A stretch of 64,000 nt of DNA from NCBI GenBank assembly GCA_003209165.1, contig QCSL01000001.1, forward strand, positions 1-64,000, in the 5' to 3' direction. The notes below the pieces were generated by a model. That model saw only the letters and a list, made by a program, of their open reading frames with translations. It made no database searches and was not told the origin of the DNA. Origin of the DNA: Synechococcus sp. AG-670-B23 (GTDB lineage: Bacteria > Cyanobacteriota > Cyanobacteriia > PCC-6307 > Cyanobiaceae). Made by a program: the position numbers and the translations under genes. Shown here piece after piece: positions 63,487 through 64,000 of this stretch (position 1 is its first letter; the number at the start of each line of letters is the position of its first letter).

Positions 63487-64000
63487 TTGACCAACGCCTT
63501 TTCGAATCAGTGGCGGGGACTCTTGGAGTCTCTTCTGCATCGCGGCAGTGCTGCGGGAGCCAACCTGGTAGAGGTATTCCTCGAGCGCACCGATCACATC
63601 GGATTGCTTGCCGAACAGGATCAGATCACCAGTGTTAATCCATCCTTTGCGCGCGGCGCTGGACTCAGGGTTTTCCGTTCTGGCCGAGATGGCTTCGTGA
63701 GCACCAACGACCTCAGCGAAGCAGGGCTCATGCGAGCCCTCGATCAGGCACTAGCCATGCTCGGGCTTGAGCCTCAACAGCTCACAATGCCCACAGCTTT
63801 TGAAGGGTTGAAGGGGCTGACCGACCACGGTCTTGCCAAAGCCGACTGGCTGGAACGTTGCCCATCGCTCGATCAGGCCGGTCAGTGCCTGCTCCACGGC
63901 ACAGCCCATCTCGAGCGTCTGGGTCAGCATCTTCAGGTGCGTCGCGGCAGCTACGCCCGCGACTGGCAGGAAGTGCTGGTTGCTGCGTCCGATGGCACCT
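63487..64000 (+). CDS. tldD: TldD/PmbA-family metalloprotease, partial
   Basis: The first 171 codons of a gene running off the window; it is absent from the track because no stop is included. TTG 63487 (MTNAFSNQWRGLLESLL) is supported by an AAGGAG Shine-Dalgarno five bases upstream. ANLVEVFLERTDHIGLLAEQDQI and ARGAGLRVFRSGRDGFVSTNDL match the N-terminal domain of TldD/PmbA proteins, which process peptides such as microcin B17. The metal-binding HExxxH motif, if present, lies beyond the window. Confidence 0.85.
   Translation, partial: MTNAFSNQWRGLLESLLHRGSAAGANLVEVFLERTDHIGLLAEQDQITSVNPSFARGAGLRVFRSGRDGFVSTNDLSEAGLMRALDQALAMLGLEPQQLTMPTAFEGLKGLTDHGLAKADWLERCPSLDQAGQCLLHGTAHLERLGQHLQVRRGSYARDWQEVLVAASDGT

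Noticed and set aside
1-64000. CRISPR array, insertion sequence, prophage or integrase
   Set aside because: No regularly spaced repeats, transposase or integrase motifs, or att-like duplications were seen; the single tRNA has no adjacent integrase.

Overview
The window looks like a chromosome segment of a marine Synechococcus-type picocyanobacterium. Evidence: oxygenic-photosynthesis genes (apcD, psb30, psb32, acsF, pxcA, a CCB-type cytochrome b6f assembly factor), many short cyanobacteria-only families (DUF1995, DUF4330, DUF3370, DUF565/Ycf20, DUF2996, UPF0182), tight packing and moderately high GC. An allophycocyanin-type phycobilisome subunit argues against Prochlorococcus. I infer this from gene content; no strain can be named from the sequence alone.

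Layout. 0.6-12.5 kb: dapF with an unusual C-terminal tail, a cysteine desulfurase, DUF1995 and DUF4330 proteins, a PBP4-type peptidase, a Cdv3/DivIVA-like coiled-coil protein with coaD, a flavin reductase, then a compact run uvrC - secreted microprotein - PhrB-like photolyase - hemJ - PHP phosphoesterase. 12.5-21.5 kb: cobN (minus), ilvE and cobalamin-dependent metH. 21.5-30.4 kb: an accessory stretch of small genes in which three genes are visibly decaying: a SpoIID-domain gene, a sigma-70-family gene and a UPF0114-family gene. Intact genes between them include an Ap4A phosphorylase-like gene, a DUF3370 exported protein and a ribbon-helix-helix/J-domain fusion. 30.4-42.6 kb: apcD, rlmD, pheT, rpmG-rpsR-rnb, an FAD oxidoreductase, metG, lptC and a CCB protein. 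42.6-47.6 kb: TerB-like, psb32, pxcA, cobU, trmL, a LysM-M23 peptidase, tRNA-Met and a small hypothetical. 47.7-57.2 kb: 2-Cys peroxiredoxin, UPF0182, a divergent ftsH, rpmF, an overlapping HAD-ycf20-glyK operon, recJ and psb30. 57.3-64 kb: a YkgJ-like protein, two half-size UPF0016 transporters, an RNase R-like protein that has lost its active-site motifs, ubiX, a membrane protein, DUF2996, acsF and the start of a tldD-like gene that runs off the window.

Themes. Most of the window is housekeeping: translation, DNA repair, tetrapyrrole, B12 and cell-envelope genes. Adjacent genes often overlap by a few bases, and seven convergent pairs overlap at their 3' ends. No CRISPR array, insertion sequence, prophage or integrase was seen. 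The points most worth a second look are the three-pseudogene decay region, the catalytically degenerate RNase R paralogue, the photolyase without its Fe-S cysteines, the RHH-J fusion protein, the single-helix FtsH and the dapF tail.
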